From Anas platyrhynchos (taxonomy: Eukaryota > Chordata > Aves > Anseriformes > Anatidae): DNA of 64,000 nt. A model generated the notes under the pieces. That model did no database searches. It was not told where the DNA came from and was given only the letters and a program-made list of their open reading frames with translations. Each line of letters starts with the position of its first letter. Within the stretch, counting starts at the first letter, position 1. The translations under genes and the position numbers were made by a program. Positions 34,135 through 47,107 of the stretch are shown here, piece after piece. Location of the stretch: assembly GCF_047663525.1 (NCBI RefSeq), contig NC_092589.1:60383501-60447500 (forward strand), read 5' to 3'.

Positions 34135-37100
34135 GATTGCAGCAGAAGATTTAAAAACGTCCTTCCTTTACAATATGCAGGGCCTATGCTCACAATGTCT
34201 TCACAGTGTCCTCAACATAGTATTTCTGATACTGAAACCTGTATGTGATTTGGCAGGTGCTCATTTAAATGGGAAATAAAAAAAAAAAGAAAGAAAGATC
34301 CTTGCAGTCAATGACAGACAGTTAAAGGGAAGAGACCTCTATTTTAACCAGTAAATGATGAATGAATGCTGACCATCATCTGTGATTTCTAATGATTTGA
34401 CTCCTCCTAGCCTTCATCACACAAGGGAAAAAATTTGCTGGACAAGGTGAGCCACAACTGATGGAGAGGTGTCATGGCTTTTGCCAGTCCTGCAAGGTCT
34501 GTAATTAAGGATAATCTTAACATTTAACCACACTCTGCTGTTGTGAATTAGATGAGAGGCAATGAGTGTGGGCCAAGCACAAGAGGGCAAAGAAAGCCCT
34601 AGAGAAAACAGAGCTCCCTGCTACATAATTGCTCTCCGTTCTTCCTTAACTCACATACACACAAAGGTGGATCAGTTCAGTCTAAATGACAGACCGTGAG
34701 TTCACTTACATCTCATCCAAATTACTGTTCATTTTCCATCCCTAGCACCTCACCTACAGGCAGCACTGCTGAAAGCAGCGCCAGGATGCTGGCAGCAGGC
34801 GTCTGGGAGAGGCTGTGCTTAAGCAAGTGAATGCTAGTCACTGGTGCCTTTACCAGACTTTGGAAAAGGGCATTATGTATGAAATATTCCCACCCTCTAA
34901 CATGTAATATATATGAATAACCACTTTTGCAGGCAAACAAAGTGACGAAGCATTTGTTTGCGTGGTGGATGTCTTGGTGCTCTATCTGCGTCTGCATACC
35001 TGGTCCACAAAAACAAATTTCCTTCTCCACACTTCCCTATTTCCTCCTCTCCCAATTCTTCCAGTTTTTTTACCCTGCCTGTATCACACCATTTCTTAAT
35101 TTAGGTAAGTTTCTATGGGAAATTAGACTTATCAATCCTCTGTACAGTACATAGCGACATGACAAGTCTCACATCCCAGCAGATGGTGATAAACTGCAAG
35201 AACTGCATGCAGCGTGCAACCAGTGCTGCCCTGCTGCCTCCCTTGCAGAACCTCAATAAAACAGATTAGAAATAGTGTTAATAGCTTGCCATGCATTGCA
35301 GCAGTGACGACTTCATCCTCTTGTGGGTTATCACAGCCTGAAGACAGTATCTGTAGTAACTCAAGTTCTTTCTCAAATGCACTTCTTTCCTTAGGGCAGC
35401 TCATGTTTCCCTTGTTAAACAAAGATAAAGTTTTATTACAGTAACATCTACCTACCCTAGTCAAAGAACAGACTATAGCAATGCTGGATACCGTACCTTT
35501 GGCAGATGCAGAGCATGAGACTGTTTAGGGTTTTAAAATCTTTAAATATATATGTATTTAAAAAAGAAGAAGAGCCATAGGGATGCCTGACACATTCAGA
35601 CCCAGCTAGAAATACAGCAGGTGCCATGCTATGGACCCAGAGAAGCTGTAAATCTGAAAGTTTTTCAATTTGATAAAATTACATGAAATGTGCAGCACTT
35701 ACACTGGGAAAAAGAATAAAAGGTCTGAAGCAGCCTTGTGCTGTCATGTTTGCTAACCAAACTTCACTTCCTTAGCAACAACGCAGGCTTACAGAAAGCA
35801 GCACATGAGTTTCAGGAACCACCTCCATTCCGACAGCGCTGTGACTTACTATTACCAACCTCATGATGTTCTGCAAAAGCCAGTTTTCACTTTCCATTTG
35901 GATTGCAAATATCCTTTCAACTCTGCTCAGCCATGTAGTTTTACTGGGGAAGGGCTTAATAAAATGGTCATTGCCATATTTTCCTCCACAAACAGCAATA
36001 GCGCCATGTTCCTACAACTTGCTCCATTGGGTTTGCCAGACAGGGGGCTTATTCAGAGAGAGGTACTTTTGTGTAGCAGGTATGCACTGGGAGATCTGAA
36101 TCCATAACACCTAGGTAGTGCTGGTAATGTTGTAGAGTTTAGAAACAACTTATTTGGTGCCTTAGTCCCTGTGGCACACTGCTGTTAATGTCTCCGTGTG
36201 GATGGAAAGGAAGAAGAGCTCTCTCACAGACTCTGAACTTCAACAGGCTTTTACTGCACGTGAGGCAGTTTGGAAACACCTGGAAAAGTGAGCCCTGGCC
36301 TTCCTCCCCTTCCTCCTCATGGGCACAAGGAGGTTGTCTACTGTGGGTTCACCTCTCCAGAGCTGTCCTGGGCTGGCACGTGGGTCCATGGTGGTAAGCA
36401 CATCTGAGCAGGATGCCTTCACATCGTCGACTCGATCCCAAGAACTGAGCTGTCCAAGCAGTGCATATTCTGGACTGTTACCAGCCTTCTGCAGTGAAAC
36501 CTGAATGGGCTTGAGGGGACAGGGACTAATGCCCAGGCTGTTCCTCTATAGGCCACTCTCTTTCTGGAGAGAGAGAATCAGGTTCACCAGCCAACCCTTT
36601 GGAGGCTTTGCTTGTAGAGGGCATCCGGCAAGATCGATCTTCTAATATAGGCCATGTCAAAGACTCATGAGATTACAGCTAGCTTGTACTTCTGGCAAGT
36701 AGTTTTCAGGGCCCAGCCAAAAGCACTCTTCTCTTAGTTTAGTGCCACTTGCAGAGCACACACTTTCTAGCAGAGTGCCTAACCCCAGCTTCTGGTTCAG
36801 GAAACAGAAACAAATGCTGCTAAGGCCATGGCGTAGTGTCAGAAAGACTAAGCAGAAGAAAAAATGTCAGGAGTTGTGCAACCTATTCTCTAAGCTCCTG
36901 CCTGCTGCGTCACTGGGGATGTCCACAGTCACAGTCATGGCCTGTCACAATGGTCAAGTCCTTGTGCCACAGCTGGGGATCCTGCCAATGAGAAATAAGT
37001 ATTACGTCTTTTAGAGTTGGCCGTTATTGATCTTTGTGTGATGTGGAGCCCGTCCCACAAGGTCTACCACTTCTTTCCTGACCGCACTTAATATTATCTT

Positions 37101-38048
37101 ATCTGCAGGACGGAGTAACAGCTTATCTCCTGCTGTAACTGGTTTCAACTTCCCGTTACACCAGCACACGCAGCTGCAATATTCAATGACCAGAAATTCA
37201 AGAACGGTTCTCGGGAAAAGCTGATGGAGTAACAGCAATGGAGCAGATGCTCCAATCTTATAAATTAGGAGAATATTATGCATAGCCAGCTGTACCATAT
37301 AAATGCCCAGTTTTATGTGATGCCATGATCCTCAGTGTTTATGATACGGCCTAGCACTGGGCCAGCCCTGATCATACCTCCCATATATCTGCTCTAATAA
37401 GATGTGGACTTGGGGGTGATTTATTTGCATGACTTGATGTCAGGTAAGCACAGTTCTTGTGGTGGGGTACATTTGTGAAATGACGTTGGCTTTTGCATCA
37501 GATCTATCAGATTTTATCAAGTATTTCAACCACAGTGAATTATTCATAACTAGGCGCTTTTCGGTGGATTTCCTATGGATTTTGATGTATGCTACAATGA
37601 TCAGAGGTATTAATCTGTAAAATCTGTCCTCCAATAAAAAATAAAAAAGTAAGAAGAAATCAAAGCCCCGATTTCTGAGGGTTGGTTTGCCACAAAAGAC
37701 ACAGGACACAAAACCAGAGTGCTACAGAGAAACAGAGGGAAATAAATGGCACTGGTGTTCACCATCAGGAAATGTACAGTATCCTTTGCACTTGTTTTCA
37801 GAATCTTCTATAAAGTATTTCTGAGCAGAAAAAAAAAAAAAGCTTGAAACGTTAATTCTCTAAATGACGAAATCACTTGCAAGTCTTACCTGTTGTTTTT
37901 GCTGAAGGCCCAGGTCAAACTGTCCTTGTCTTAAGATGGGTAAAAAAATGGGAAGATTGAGCCCAGATGCTTACAAGGAAAGTACAAAAAAGGAATTCTT
38001 GAAATGGCTCTATCACCCACGGAGAATACTAAAGAACCACTAGCAACT

Positions 38049-38053
<5 letters not shown>

Positions 38054-38088
<35 letters not shown>
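38054..38088 (+). repeat. Poly(T) tract of 35 bases
   Basis: This is the longest homopolymer in the window. It follows TTTTAC and ends GCTCCTTTTTAAGG. It could be the tail of a minus-strand retroposed sequence, but no repeat body is recognisable to its right. Confidence 0.9.
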
Positions 38089-38091
<3 letters not shown>

Positions 38092-41000
38092 CCTTTTTAA
38101 GGCAGTGGGACCATCTACATTGATTTATATATATACATAAATACCCTCAGTAGTAACAGAGTGCAACCCAACAGTATCACACTGTAGGGACCTCAGAGAT
38201 GTCCTTATTTTAAACACAGGAACAGGATCATAATGAGCAGCCCTAATTTTAATTGTTATACCTACAAGAGGAGCAACTGGAAAATCTGGAAAATTGTCAT
38301 TACATTACTGTCTTTCAGAAAATGTCATTCTGACACAGGGATTTTTTGTTTATTTTCTTTTTTTTTTTTTCTTCTTCTTTATAAGAAATCATACAAATCA
38401 TACTGGTTCCAAGAAGCAGTTGTAAGCAGTTGTTTTTCATTTTGTAACAGATGAGCAAGTATTTTTAGCATTGTTTATTATGGGACACCATGTTTTTTTA
38501 AAAACTGGCAAGTGACAAGTACATGATTGTCATAGGACTGGGTTGAACTCTTATTTCTGGGCTAAGTTCTTGTTCTCAATTTTTATATCAGAAAAAAAAT
38601 AAAGGTCCTAAAATACATGTACATCACCAAGAGGAAAAAACAACAGAGTTGACTCAAACTTACACTTTCAGAAGGTCTGTGAAACCACTAATTGTGCCCC
38701 CAAATGCAATGAGAATCAGAGAGAGAAACCTGGGGAAAAATGTTGATTTAAGCTATGAAGAATTAGAAATGTTCTGGAGAGCAGCAGAGTGACTACTACA
38801 GGTTAAGCGTGCACAGAGTAGCTGTGGAGCAAAGAGCCTGCAGCATCAGAGAAGAAATGTGTATTTCAACAGGGTTACAAAATACAAGCAAAGTGTTTTG
38901 GCCAGCTTCATGGTACAGCTGCTGGCACAGACACTAAACAGTTTTTGCCTTTGAAAAGGACTGCTTTATTAGTATGGAGCAAGACTATTTTTATGAGCAT
39001 CCATAACCAAGGAGATACCTTATACTTGTGGGAACATGATGTTTGTGTATTCTGCTCAGGGAGGATCATTCAGCTATTTCAACAACAGTCTTTAAGGCCA
39101 AAGAGACATTATCAAGATGATTTTAAAAGTCACTCACCTCAGCATAGGTGTCTAGTGCAATTTAAAATACCCCTAAGCTTTCAGAACATTCACACAGCTT
39201 TGGCAGATACAAGGGCTCTGCAGGAGACCCTTACCTCCTTGGCAAGTCAGCTGAAGTCACAAAGGACACCACGCAGAGATTCACAAGACATCTATGCTTG
39301 GGTGACCAAAGCTCTACCGTAGCGTCTGAATTGCTCCTGTAGAAAACTAATGGGATAGTTAGTGGGTATAAACTGAACCCTGAATCTACATATATATGAT
39401 TTTGTAGCAGTTTCACATCAGTGGGCAGCTGAGCACCACCGTGCCACATAAACCAAATACAGATTTCAAAGGTTACATTAAGAAATCTGAAGAGAAAACA
39501 CAGTTATGGCAATGGAACACAGCTGATAAAACCTTGGTGTGCAAGCGGGTGTTGCAGTGTGCCTTGGTTACCTTTGTCCTAATGCCAAGGCCCAAGAACC
39601 TGTGGTGATATACATGACCCCTCAGGGTCCAATGATAGCCACTCACTGTGTAGGATAAAGTGGGGAAATAAGATAAACAGAGGAGGGAAAACTAAATAGC
39701 AGACAAGCTTCTAATGATTATCTACAAACCCCAGCATTGCATGTGAATAGGATCAACGAAAACACTTCCAGACAAATATTTCTAATAAAAAGGTTTAATT
39801 TTACTGAAAGAAAAACAGTAAGAAATGTGTTTCATAACATTATGTATTTCAAGTGAAAAGCCAAAACAAATTTCTTTTCTTTGTGGCCAAATACCCATTT
39901 CCTTCATTTTCCAGACTGCAAGTTTTCCGAATGCCAAATCTGAATTTCCTGGAGCAGGACAGCTCTGATCAGTCTTCATCTAACATATCTAGTCAGAGAT
40001 CTCACTGAAACCAGTAACCTTTAAGCATGATTTCAGTGAGGTACCATTTCTCTGAAAGAACAGTTCAATAGCCATTCCTGGGCTGCAGAATACAACCATG
40101 GATGCAGGAAGCAAGAAAGAGGGTGTCACGCTGCACTGACTACAGTCCTAGGAGAGATGCTTACATTAGATGTTGAGATAGTTCTGATCAGTGCATGCTT
40201 CCTGTGATTTCAACATCTCAGACTGACATGTCAGCATTATGTGGACATGAAACCAAAGAATCTCCCCTCCTTTGGGCCTGGCCTCTTCTCTGCTGCAGGA
40301 ATTCTGCAAGTTTCACAAATTACACCCTGCAGTACCTCATTTCCTGGATTCCTGCTACACTGGCTGGAAAGGAAGAAAACCAAAACAAAGCCCAAGAAAA
40401 TTCAGCTATGCAGTGACAGGGGTCCAGACATCTTACTGAAGTTTACATGTAGGAAACTGAGGATTAACTCCCCACTCTGTTTCATTTTAGCTGGTAAATA
40501 ATGTAGAACATGATGTATCTCCATAAACAATCGCAATTGAAGTGATTTGTTTAATGTTTACAATCCAAATGTCACTGCTAGTATTTTTAATGAATTTCAA
40601 GATTTGAGCAAGCTGTAGGTTGACCAGCCAGTAGGATGAAAGCAGGTACTGGAAATGCCTCAATCCCCAGGGCATCCTTCAGGCAGGCACAAAAAAAAAT
40701 CACAGAAATTAGCTGTATTAATGAATATAACGTATTAATAGTAACAATTTTTATGTAGAAACTTTTTCTGAGGTACTTATCAAGGCCTGTGGGTCGTGTC
40801 CCTTCAGTTCATTGGAGAACAACATGGACTCGCTTGCTGAGGGAAGGACAGTTGTTCCTGTGAGTTCAAGTCCTAGGATATACTTGTGATATGCAAAAAA
40901 CAGAATTTCCCAGAGATATTTACACTTTCTTAGGGACCAAGGATGACAAAAGAGTAAGACATTCACTCTTCCCTTTTCACTGTCTTGCATTGGTCACCGT

Positions 41001-44000
41001 TTGTAAGGGGGTTGCATACTTAACCTCCAGGCAGAATTTACTCATGTGGCAAAAATAACTTCCAGGTAAGGACTGAGCAGGCAACAGTCAGTGTTATGAT
41101 ATATAATGAGTGTGTAAGACCATAAATCTTGGGTGTTATCACAGCTACTGCAGAGAGACTGTGTAGCACAAGAAGGAACAGACTCTTCCCTTGCTCTAGG
41201 CTGTACCAAAATCTAAAGCAGCTTTCACAATCTGATGGCTAACTTCATTACATGAAGCAGACCATCTGCATTCACTTGCTTAGAGGCAGTATCTTAGCCA
41301 TGGTCTGCATAAAATTACCAGATGTGAATGTTTCACTGCCATAGAACAATCCTAACTGCTTGGAAAAGACCATTTCAGTTTCTAAAATACAAGAGAAAAA
41401 TAAATCAAACCACAGACATAAGTATAGTTTCTTTGTATTTTATTAGTTTTTATGGTTTGATGTGAACTGTGCAAGGAAAAGTTTTTAGAACATTTTAACT
41501 CAGACTTTAATGAACGTTTGCAATCCTTTATTTGTTTAAAGAAAAGCATTAAGAAAGCTGAGAATGAACCAAATTCAAGTAGAATTTTTTGTTCCTGAAA
41601 CAAGTCTGGTATTTATTTTCTGAAGAGAGGGGTACATTTCCACTTAGTGCACACGACTATTTCTCCACAGATGACAAAAGCAAAGCTGACAAGAACAACA
41701 GCAAAATCTCAAATTCCAAGGGGACACTTTTAAACCAGGGGGCTGTAAAGAGAAGTCTGGCTGAACCATATACGGGACTATACTGACATGTTGTGGCAAG
41801 GCAGTAGTAATGCAATGCTTTAACCATGTCTATCACCACAAGCTATGCTGCTACTTTTGTTATGGCTGTTGTTCATGTTTCCAACCAAAATGAAAACAAA
41901 GGTGAGATAGATTTGGAAACTACATTGACTAAGCGAATACTATACCTTGTTCTTGTACAATTTGTTTTCGTTCATGATCGTCACTATAGAGTTTTGCTTT
42001 TGCTTTAGCCTCCTGATTGAGGGGCAAAGAAATCAGGGGTCAGGAACAAAACAAGGAACCTAAGAAAATATATAAGCAAGAACTCATGACTGTATCCATC
42101 CAATGCTTCCAATGATGGTATCTGAAGCAACTGAGGTATTTCCACATCTTAGCATAGTGGAAAGTCTCATCTAGTTACAGACAGGCAGACTAGATTGTCT
42201 TTGAACCCAGAACTGAAAATCCTACATCCCACACAGCTGCAGCTGTGTGTTTGGAGGCCTCCAAATTCTCAACTTTCAGCCGGCAAGAAGCCTCTTTGTT
42301 TAAAAAAAAATAAAAATAAAGAATTATCCCTGAATGACTCAGTTGAATAATCCTTCCCATACCTCTGATGATTAGGGGAAAAGGTCCAGGCACAAACTGT
42401 GCCGTGAGATGAAGCATTTTCAGAGGAAAAAGAGCATGCTGGTGGATTTCCCAGAACTGGGTAATGACTAAGCTGTCTGAACTTTATGTCCCTCAATCAT
42501 CGTGACAGACAGTCAGCCAGCACCTCCACAGACAGCAGGACTCGGAATCCCTCTTTTAATAGTTTCAGCCTTTGCAAGCAAGATAGCTAGAAAACATATC
42601 ATAAATGTGAGTGCTTTATGCCTGTCTTTCCCAGCGTAATCTGGTCATGAGGTGGACGCCCACACACACTTTGTCTTCCCAGAGTATTCCCCAGGCCATT
42701 CAGAACAACCTATCATCACCTCCCTCTAATGAGTTCTGGTACTAATTTTTCCTATAACGGGGACTTAGAAAACCTTCCAGTCCATGGAATCCCAAGAATC
42801 AGACAGTGCCAGAGAGCTTCATCAGTTGTCCTAACTAGAGAACACTTGTGGTAGGGGGGACAAAGGATGAACCTTATGTCTGTAACATAGACAGCCCTAC
42901 CACACTGTCAGCCATACAAACTGGAAAACTTTTGCAGAGTTACTTGCTGCACAGCAAAAGCTGTAAATTTCTTCCTGGGCTGTGGGAAGAGTATCAACTA
43001 TGGAGCCTCTTTGTGTGACCACAAAGACCACAGTCATTAGAACAGCAAGTTAGATAATAGACTCCGTATTTCTTAGGAAGGAGGAGAAGTGTTCACTGAG
43101 GAACAGAGTGTTCAGAGACCATTGACTTCAATGGGAATTAGGCACATGAAAACCCCTAAGCTCTGGAGTGCCTTAACAATGTATTTATCTTTGTATTATC
43201 CCCCTGTGAAATAGGAAAGGGCTCTAATCTGGTCTATAAAGACATTCAGAGTTATCTGGAAAGATATACGGACACTCCAAACACCTTTGAATGAAGTGAT
43301 TTGCAATGGTTACATGGCAGTATTTTGGCAGCATTGGGCAATGAACAATGTTTCTCTGGTCTGAGGACCTCAGATATGAGATTGCTGTGGAAGTGCCTGT
43401 TGTTCTATCACCTGAGGCCACTCAGTCTCCCTTTAAATGACAACCTCCCCAAGTAATACTTGAATGCTAAATTTGAAATTATCTTCCTTTGCAATAAAGA
43501 TAATGATGGTGTTTGTATCACCGCCAACAGGCTCAGCAGGTTAAAGTTCAGCCCAAGTCAGAAGTTTCAAGCCATTTTAAAGAAAAATATCCATTCTGAC
43601 ATGTTGGATTACAAAAGACACAGAAAGTTACAGAAGGCCTAGCTCCAGAGCAGAAATGACAGTCTGTTCTCCAAGACCACCCTGAATGATTAAACACATG
43701 TCCTTTTTTGTTGATTGGAAGAAAATACTAAACAAGCAGCAAAATATTTTCACGGAACAAAAAAATGTGCTCTCTGCTGCAGCAGAAAATACCCTCTCAT
43801 TTACTCCTCAGGACAGCAAAAATGTGGATCCTCAGTCTACACCCCAGGACATTTTAGCCATTTACATGCTGACATTTTAGCCTCTGTTGTAATTAAAACC
43901 AGATTCCTATCAATGGCACTGTTGTATAGGAAGTGGGTAGCACGTAGCGGCAGCAGCTCTGACTCTGTTGAACTTTATCTTGAAGTGAATTCTGTTTCGC

Positions 44001-44563
44001 TATTCACTGTTATCTTGGACAGTACCTGGCTCCTCAGGCACAGAGGAGCTGTGACAAATTCTTCAAGAAGCCTGCGGAAATGAGCAGGCAATTCCCATTC
44101 TGCTTGCTGAGGAAACATTTTACGGAAGTGATCACTGTGCACACTCTGATGAAATGACTTTTTTTCCCTCTTCGTCCCTTCTCTTAAAATAAGTCCATTC
44201 AGACTGATCTGTTACTCTTTGTACAGGCAGAAATGTTATGCACCCTGTTACACCTCCCGAGACAGATTTTCAGACTTGCATATCTGAACTCCTCCAGGTA
44301 ACTCTCTTTCTTCACAGGTGAGAAAGCTGATCCTCCACAAGTTTTGCCTGGGAAAAAATAAAATAAAAATAATTTTAAAAAAAGTGACTAAACCCCTGAT
44401 ATTACAATATAATTCTTTTTCTATTATTTTAGACAATTATTCAATTATTTTAGGTCAATATAATTCAAACATTAATCTAAAAAGAAGAAATTAAAATCTA
44501 GCAATGTAACAATGTGAAAGAACCTTTTCTAGCAGATAAAGAAACACCACTGCAATGTTATTA

Positions 44564-44612
44564 CCTAGAGTAAAAGGAATAGCTTTTCCCTAGAGTAAAA
44601 GGAATAGCTTTT
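44564..44612 (+). repeat. Tandem duplication, 24-base unit, two copies
   Basis: CCTAGAGTAAAAGGAATAGC plus TTTT occurs at 44564-44587 and again, identical, at 44589-44612 with a one-base gap. The lack of divergence suggests a recent event. Confidence 0.95.
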
Positions 44613-45053
44613 CAATGGCTGCTGGCACCTGACAGAGTTGTTTCACATCTGTGCCACTGCCTGGTGTATGTCTCATTTCTGTCTTGACATAAATGTCAAT
44701 TGTCAAAACAAGCACATATACAAATACCAATTGCCTTGAAGTTTATGTGGGGCACCCTGGTTAGCACAAACTAATTTCCCCTCCTGCTCCTCTAGGAGTC
44801 GCTTGCCACATCCCAGGGGAGCGCCCCAGCTGCTGGGACAGCCCTCCCAGCACACGCTGCAGCACCAGGAGCCTGATTTCAAGTGACACCAATTTTTACC
44901 TCCCAACGTAACAAGAGAGGCAAAAATCCAGCATGGGTGTATGGAAAGATAAAGGAGAAGGTAACAGCAGGGAAACTGCTCACCAGCGAGTTGGCCACTC
45001 AACCTGGGACTGTACTGCACTAGGCATGATGCCTAGAAATTAAATATTACAAA

Positions 45054-45083
45054 GCTGAATGTTGCAATGCTGAATGTTGCAAT
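45054..45083 (+). repeat. Tandem duplication, 15-base unit, two copies
   Basis: GCTGAATGTTGCAAT at 45054-45068 is repeated exactly at 45069-45083. Confidence 0.95.
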
Positions 45084-46056
45084 GCATTAATCCTACTTGC
45101 CACCCTACACCTTCGAGTCCTGGCAAAACTACAATATATTTGCTTAGTCGAAGGCTTGCAAGAGCCTTGTGCTGACTAGCAACCCTGTGAAAAGAGAAGA
45201 GGCAAGAGGAGAGCAAGTATACCCAGATGGTATACTCGGTATACTCCACTGGCATGCTTGAGTTCTAAAACGGTAGCATAGGAGTATCTTGTAAATTGCT
45301 ATTTGGATACATGCATTAGCTTGAAAACATATCACTTGAGTGTTTGAGAATAAGAACCGACTTAAGAACCCTATACGCATTATCAAATCTGGATGTTAGT
45401 TGCAGTATCTTCCCAAAGAAACCTGGAAAGGCAAAAAGCTGAGCTTTCACCCTGCACTTCTGCATCTAGGTGGAAGGAGAGCGCGGCAGATGGCCCTGCC
45501 GCCTGCCGACTGCGCGGAGTGAGAAAGTATCTGGTTTCCTCACTTTCACACCTTGTCCATGCAAGAAAGTTTCAGTGGGCGACCTGTGAACTTCAAACCT
45601 GACAAGTTTCCCCATACAGCTCAATCTACACTGTAGCTGTGTTTCAGTCTGATATTGACTAACAGGTCCTCAACTCTTCCCCTGTGACACTGCAATCAAC
45701 AGTGTACAAAGCAGGAGCAGAGGCCGAAATTCTGGTTCCTGGGGTGACTCCTGTTACGCTTCTGCCAGTGACAGAAGACAACCAATAGAAATTGGGATGC
45801 TTATGATGCCATTAAAGTGATTTGTTTTAACGATGTTAGTAAAACTGATAGAAACTTTTCTACAACAGCAATACCAGACCAGTAATGATATGACCTGAGC
45901 ACAGCACAGAAACAGAACCTACCACGGAAGATATCTTGAGGTAAGATTTCTCAGGCAATGGGCCAGCGATAGTACACCTGCTGTTTGATGATAACAGTGC
46001 TCAGGAAAATCTTATGAAGCCAGTAATAGTAAAACACTGGGAATGCAGGTTTAGAC

Positions 46057-46990
46057 ATTGTATTGGATTTGTATGTGAAGGGCTTGGTAGCAGGGGACTG
46101 CAGGTGGCCTCTGTGAGAAGAGTCTCCAGCAGCTGCCCCATGTTAAATAAGGGCCAGTTTCAGATGGCTCCAAAGGGACCTGCTGCTGGATAGAGCAGAG
46201 CCAGTAAGTGATGTTACTTGTGCCTCTGAGAGAGCAGACTGAAGAAAGGGAAAAGAAAACTGCCACACAACAGCAGCTGGGAGAGCAAAAATGTGAGAGA
46301 AGCAGCCCTGCAGCACCCAAGGTCGTTGCAGCAGGAGGGCAGGAGGTGCTGCAGGCAGGCAGTAGCAGCCTGGAGCTGTGGAGAGGCAGCCTGTGGAGAG
46401 GCCCCTGGTGGAGCAGGCTGTCCCCCTGCAGCCCATGGGTCCCACATGGAGCAGATCTCCACGCTGCAGCCCCCCCATGGGTGGAGGAACCCCCGGTGGA
46501 GCAGGTGGATGTGGCCTGGAGGAGGCTGCGGCCCATGGAGAGCCCCCACAGGAGCAGGCCCCGGGCCGGAGCTGCAGCCTGTGGAAGGACTGCAGGCTCA
46601 GTTCAGGAAGGACGGCATCCCATGGGAGGGACCCCACATTGGAGCAGAAGAGAGTGACTGTGAAGAAGTAGTGGAGACAAAGCATCAGGGACTGACTGCA
46701 GCCCCCATTCCCTGTTCCCCTGTGCTGCTTGGGGGGAGGAGATGGAAAAATGTGGATGGAGGAAGGCATTGTTAGTTCTCACTGCTTTTAGTTCTCACTG
46801 CTCTGGTGTGTTATTAGTAGGCAATAAATTACATTAATCTCCCTTGGGCTGAGTCTGTTTTGACTGCGTTGGTAATTGGTGAGGGATCTCTCTGTCTTTA
46901 TCTCAATCCATGAGTCTTTTTTTGCCATATTTTCACCCCTTGTTCTTTTGAGGAAGGGGGAATGAGAGAGCAGTGTGGTGGTGGTCAGCT
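46057..46990 (+). mobile_element. LTR retrotransposon fragment (copy B), endogenous-retrovirus-like
   Basis: This is the inverted homologue of the block at 2.78-4.09 kb. The shared segments, in order, are CTTGGTAGCAGGGGACTGCA, GGGCCAGTTTCAGATGGCTC, the CAGCAGCTGGGAGAG stretch, the GGAGCAG/CCCATGG GC-rich core (about 46.32-46.65 kb), and a 3' tail with TAATCTCCCTTGGGCTGAGT and GTTGGTAATTGGTGAGGGAT. It lacks the CR1 insertion of copy A and so shows the pre-insertion state. The end near 46.99 kb has decayed. Open frames of up to about 208 codons on both strands are repeat shadows. Confidence 0.75.
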
Positions 46991-47080
46991 GCCCATCAGT
47001 GTGACATCACCATATGCATGAAAATGCTAACTTTTAAAAGAGAAACTTATACATAATATATGTCCATGGTTGTTTGTGGG

Positions 47081-47107
47081 TTTTTGTTTGTTTGTTTGTT
47101 TGTTTTT
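47081..47107 (+). repeat. (GTTT)n microsatellite
   Basis: Five or more TTTG/GTTT units in about 27 bases, just past LTR copy B. It is comparable to the (AAAC)n run next to copy A but separated from the element by about 90 bases. Confidence 0.85.

Larger units (their letters stand above)
32680..34160 (+). other. IL22RA2: Probable IL22RA2 3' UTR region, possibly spliced
   Basis: Two AATAAA hexamers could end the transcript, at 33149-33154 (unspliced UTR of about 490 bases) and at 34129-34134. A strong acceptor (TTCTCTTTCTCTTCTCAG, 33741-33758) lies before the second. With the donor-like GTAGGT at 32681, this could give a spliced UTR. No transcript evidence is available. Confidence 0.4.
34161..46056. 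other. Intergenic between IL22RA2 and IL20RA, part 1
   Basis: This AT-rich sequence has no recognisable exon or RNA gene. Open frames reach about 125 codons (38945-39322) but show no known domain. Landmarks are a 35-base poly(T) run, small tandem duplications near 44.56 and 45.05 kb, and short A/T-rich low-complexity runs. Cytokine-receptor enhancers could lie here, but nothing in the sequence alone proves one. Confidence 0.6.

Noticed and set aside
38945-39322. 125-codon open frame as a gene
   Set aside because: It has no recognisable motif, no flanking splice or promoter context and low-confidence composition. Open frames of this length occur by chance in 28 kb.
46051-46775. Open frames of up to 208 codons on both strands
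   Set aside because: These belong to LTR copy B, with matching frames in copy A, and show no domain.
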